Below, piece after piece: positions 61,904-64,000 of a stretch of DNA of 64,000 bases (position 1 is the stretch's first letter; every line of letters starts with the position of its first letter). Location: NCBI RefSeq assembly GCF_011077185.1, contig NC_048896.1, forward strand, positions 92,648,448-92,712,447. The letters are read 5' to 3'. The notes below the pieces were generated by a model. It made no database searches and was not told the DNA's origin. It saw nothing but the letters and a program-made list of their open reading frames with translations. The translations under genes and the position numbers were made by a program. This DNA is from Oxyura jamaicensis. Lineage: Eukaryota; Chordata; Aves; Anseriformes; Anatidae.

Positions 61904-64000
61904 TTCAATATTAGGCCACAGTTTATGCACTTTTGTAGCTGGTGTGATAGGTTGCATTGTCCTTTGGGGAAAAAATAAAACAGATAATTCTATTGTTTTC
62001 TTTCCCTTTTCATTTCACGGCAGCTTCCTATCTAGCTGGCTTGTTTGTGCCTGCTGAAAAGGAGCGTTGGTATCATTCAGCACTTCACAAACATGTGGCA
62101 TATGTTCCCAGGGCTTCATTTTATACACTACAGTTCACTGACTCTGAGAGTTAATATCTTCTGTCCTTCACTCTCCCACGCACATCAGTTTTTCTTATTT
62201 TTTTCCCCCTCTCCCTGATCATCCTTTATATTTTTGAGAAAGTCTACAGAAAACTTCCTGCAAAGCAAACAGTACCTAAATACTCTAATAGCCTTCTTTT
62301 CTGTCATATTTTGGGTTATGTCTGCATATATTGCCTTCATCTGAAATTGTGGATGCTGTTTTAAAAGTTAGCCTCAAGTGGGAGCAATCTGTGTGGGCAT
62401 ATTTGAGGATGTCGCTACGAAGGAAATATGTTGACAATCAGATCAGTTTATTGAGCAGCAGGCAAGAGTTTAACAGAGCTTACTAATTGTTAATCACAAC
62501 TTGAAAGGGAGAAGTGGGAAAACTTGATTAAATACCTGCTGTACCTGCAGCTATATCTCCTTGCATTACAATTTTCTGAAGTTTAACAGGCAGAGTAGCA
62601 CCAAACTGGTAATGATATCTTGCCTTGCAAAATACTCCCCAGCTGCTAGCTATCTTCCCTTTGCAGAATTTCAGGCAAATATTTCCTGGTGATTAAGAGA
62701 GAAAGATGTGTGGAAATCTACTCATCAGTAGTTTACAATTGTTTCATTTGGTAAGTAAAATTAAGATAGACTATTTACATACAGCAAGGCAAGTGTAGAT
62801 ATCCGGTCAAAGAGGTGTTTGGGGTGGGTGTCTTAAGTTGTACTCATCATACATTATAAACTATATTGAGCAGAGGTTTGATAGAAGCCCTCAGTGCTAG
62901 TGATTGGAATTGGTGAGAAGTGATTTTTTAAATGGATAATTCAGGAACTGGCAGTAATTTGAACAGTTCTGCTGGCTGGGACTGACTCACTCCAGCACAG
63001 TAAAGACTTGGTTGTTAGAAGTACTTTCACTCACATTACAATCCTGACTACCTGAAATCATCCCATACATAATGGCCCACTTTGTAAGGGCAGGAAGCAT
63101 TAAACAAATTGGCCAATCCAGTGCAAATAGCCATACTAAAATTTATTGAAAACCCGTTCACTAAATGGCATTTCCTGTAGTTAAATTCAGCAGGCTTTGG
63201 TCTGCGTACCTAGACTCCATGTACCTTCAACTCAATAATATGATTCAGGAAAATTTCTTTGGAAGATTGAACTATTAGATACTTTGGAGCAAGGACTACA
63301 TAAAAGCAGAAGTGACAACAGAATTCTAGTTCTGCAAAAATGAGGGAGACCAGTACACTAACAGTGTGATTCATTCTCCTTAACTTTAGCCATCCAATAG
63401 GTAGGTGTTGAATCAAAATTAGTCATCCCTTTTTTGTCACTTGTGGAGGAAGATGCATCCTTCCTGCTTTAGTGAACTACTTTGGGATTTGTTCTTTAAA
63501 GACTTCCCTCTCACATTACTAGCAGAGGACACCCAGAGGAGTAGCCATGGGAAAGCTACATCTTCCAAAACAAATTTAGACAAGAAGGCTCATCCTAAGG
63601 CCCACTCTGTGCTGAAACCAAGGATGTGTGGTTCAGTCTCTTCTTTGAGAAGATAAGGGTATATTGTTTTCAGCGCATGTGCAAGTTTCAATTATAATAA
63701 TTACATAGAAGAGAAAGGAAAGGAGAGCCAGAGGCAAAGTAAAATTAAGTTAACCACAAAACCTCGAGAATCACAGTTGCCTATTCAGCCTGTAGGAAAA
63801 CTAAGAACTCAAACCTCATCTCAAGGAAAAAAAAAGTTTCCAAAGAGGTGATTCAACCAGCATACTGTCCTAGCGTTGTTGGGGATTCATTAAAAAAGTA
63901 CAATAAAACAGTGAAAAAGAGAAAAAGATTTGGGTTGGCTTTTTTCTTTTTAACAGCTCTGTGGTTCATAATGATTTACTGCAGAGTTTGTATTGATTTA
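61904..64000. other. AT-rich sequence without a supported gene
   Basis: No exon, RNA gene or repeat is recognised. Frames of 64-71 codons (for example 63,441-63,656) show no family resemblance. Confidence 0.55.

Overview
This window looks like bird nuclear DNA, mostly intronic or intergenic. The evidence is at least six CR1 LINE fragments whose 3' ends carry the typical avian signature (a 'gatgatcttgaaggtctttt' type block followed by 'tccaacctaaatgattctgtgatt' variants). They sit in AT-rich sequence of low repeat density, with one sharply bounded CpG island. I could not determine the species or chromosome. No complete protein-coding gene can be supported from the sequence alone; nearly all open frames are short, AT-rich and lack both splice context and family resemblance, and many start at non-ATG codons.

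Layout. Bases 1-40,500 are AT-rich with no supported gene. They hold CR1 fragments at about 4.4 kb (-), 9.3 kb (+), 11.3 kb (-), 22.1 kb (+, with the C-terminal end of the CR1 ORF2 frame still open), 23.5 kb (-) and 37.0 kb (+). A degraded piece of an older non-LTR reverse transcriptase lies at 38.6 kb. Small local repeats, hairpins and a few GC-rich patches are scattered through it. Bases 40,550-42,400 form the one strong regulatory landmark, a CpG island with a dense core at 41,750-41,970. It contains an NRF1-type site, a YY1-type site, a (CCT)n tract and long purine/pyrimidine-asymmetric stretches. Good splice-donor sequences point outward on both strands (minus strand at 41,657/41,656, plus strand at 42,409/42,410). 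The simplest reading is a promoter, possibly bidirectional, with non-coding or short-coding first exons and long first introns that leave the window on one or both sides.

Bases 42,400-64,000 are again AT-rich. On the plus strand two candidate exons (46,416-46,468 and 47,011-47,090) join in frame from a good-context ATG, but I found no convincing third exon and recognise no family, so they stay low confidence. At 51,954-52,160 there is an 81-codon piece resembling the C-terminal end of a HARBI1/PIF-Harbinger DDE nuclease, including the block around the last catalytic acid. DNA transposons of this family are scarce in birds as far as I know, which makes this the most notable single element. Two further old CR1-like tails lie at 57.5 kb and 61.85 kb. 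I see no tRNA, rRNA, known small RNA gene, CRISPR or bacterial-type system in the window.
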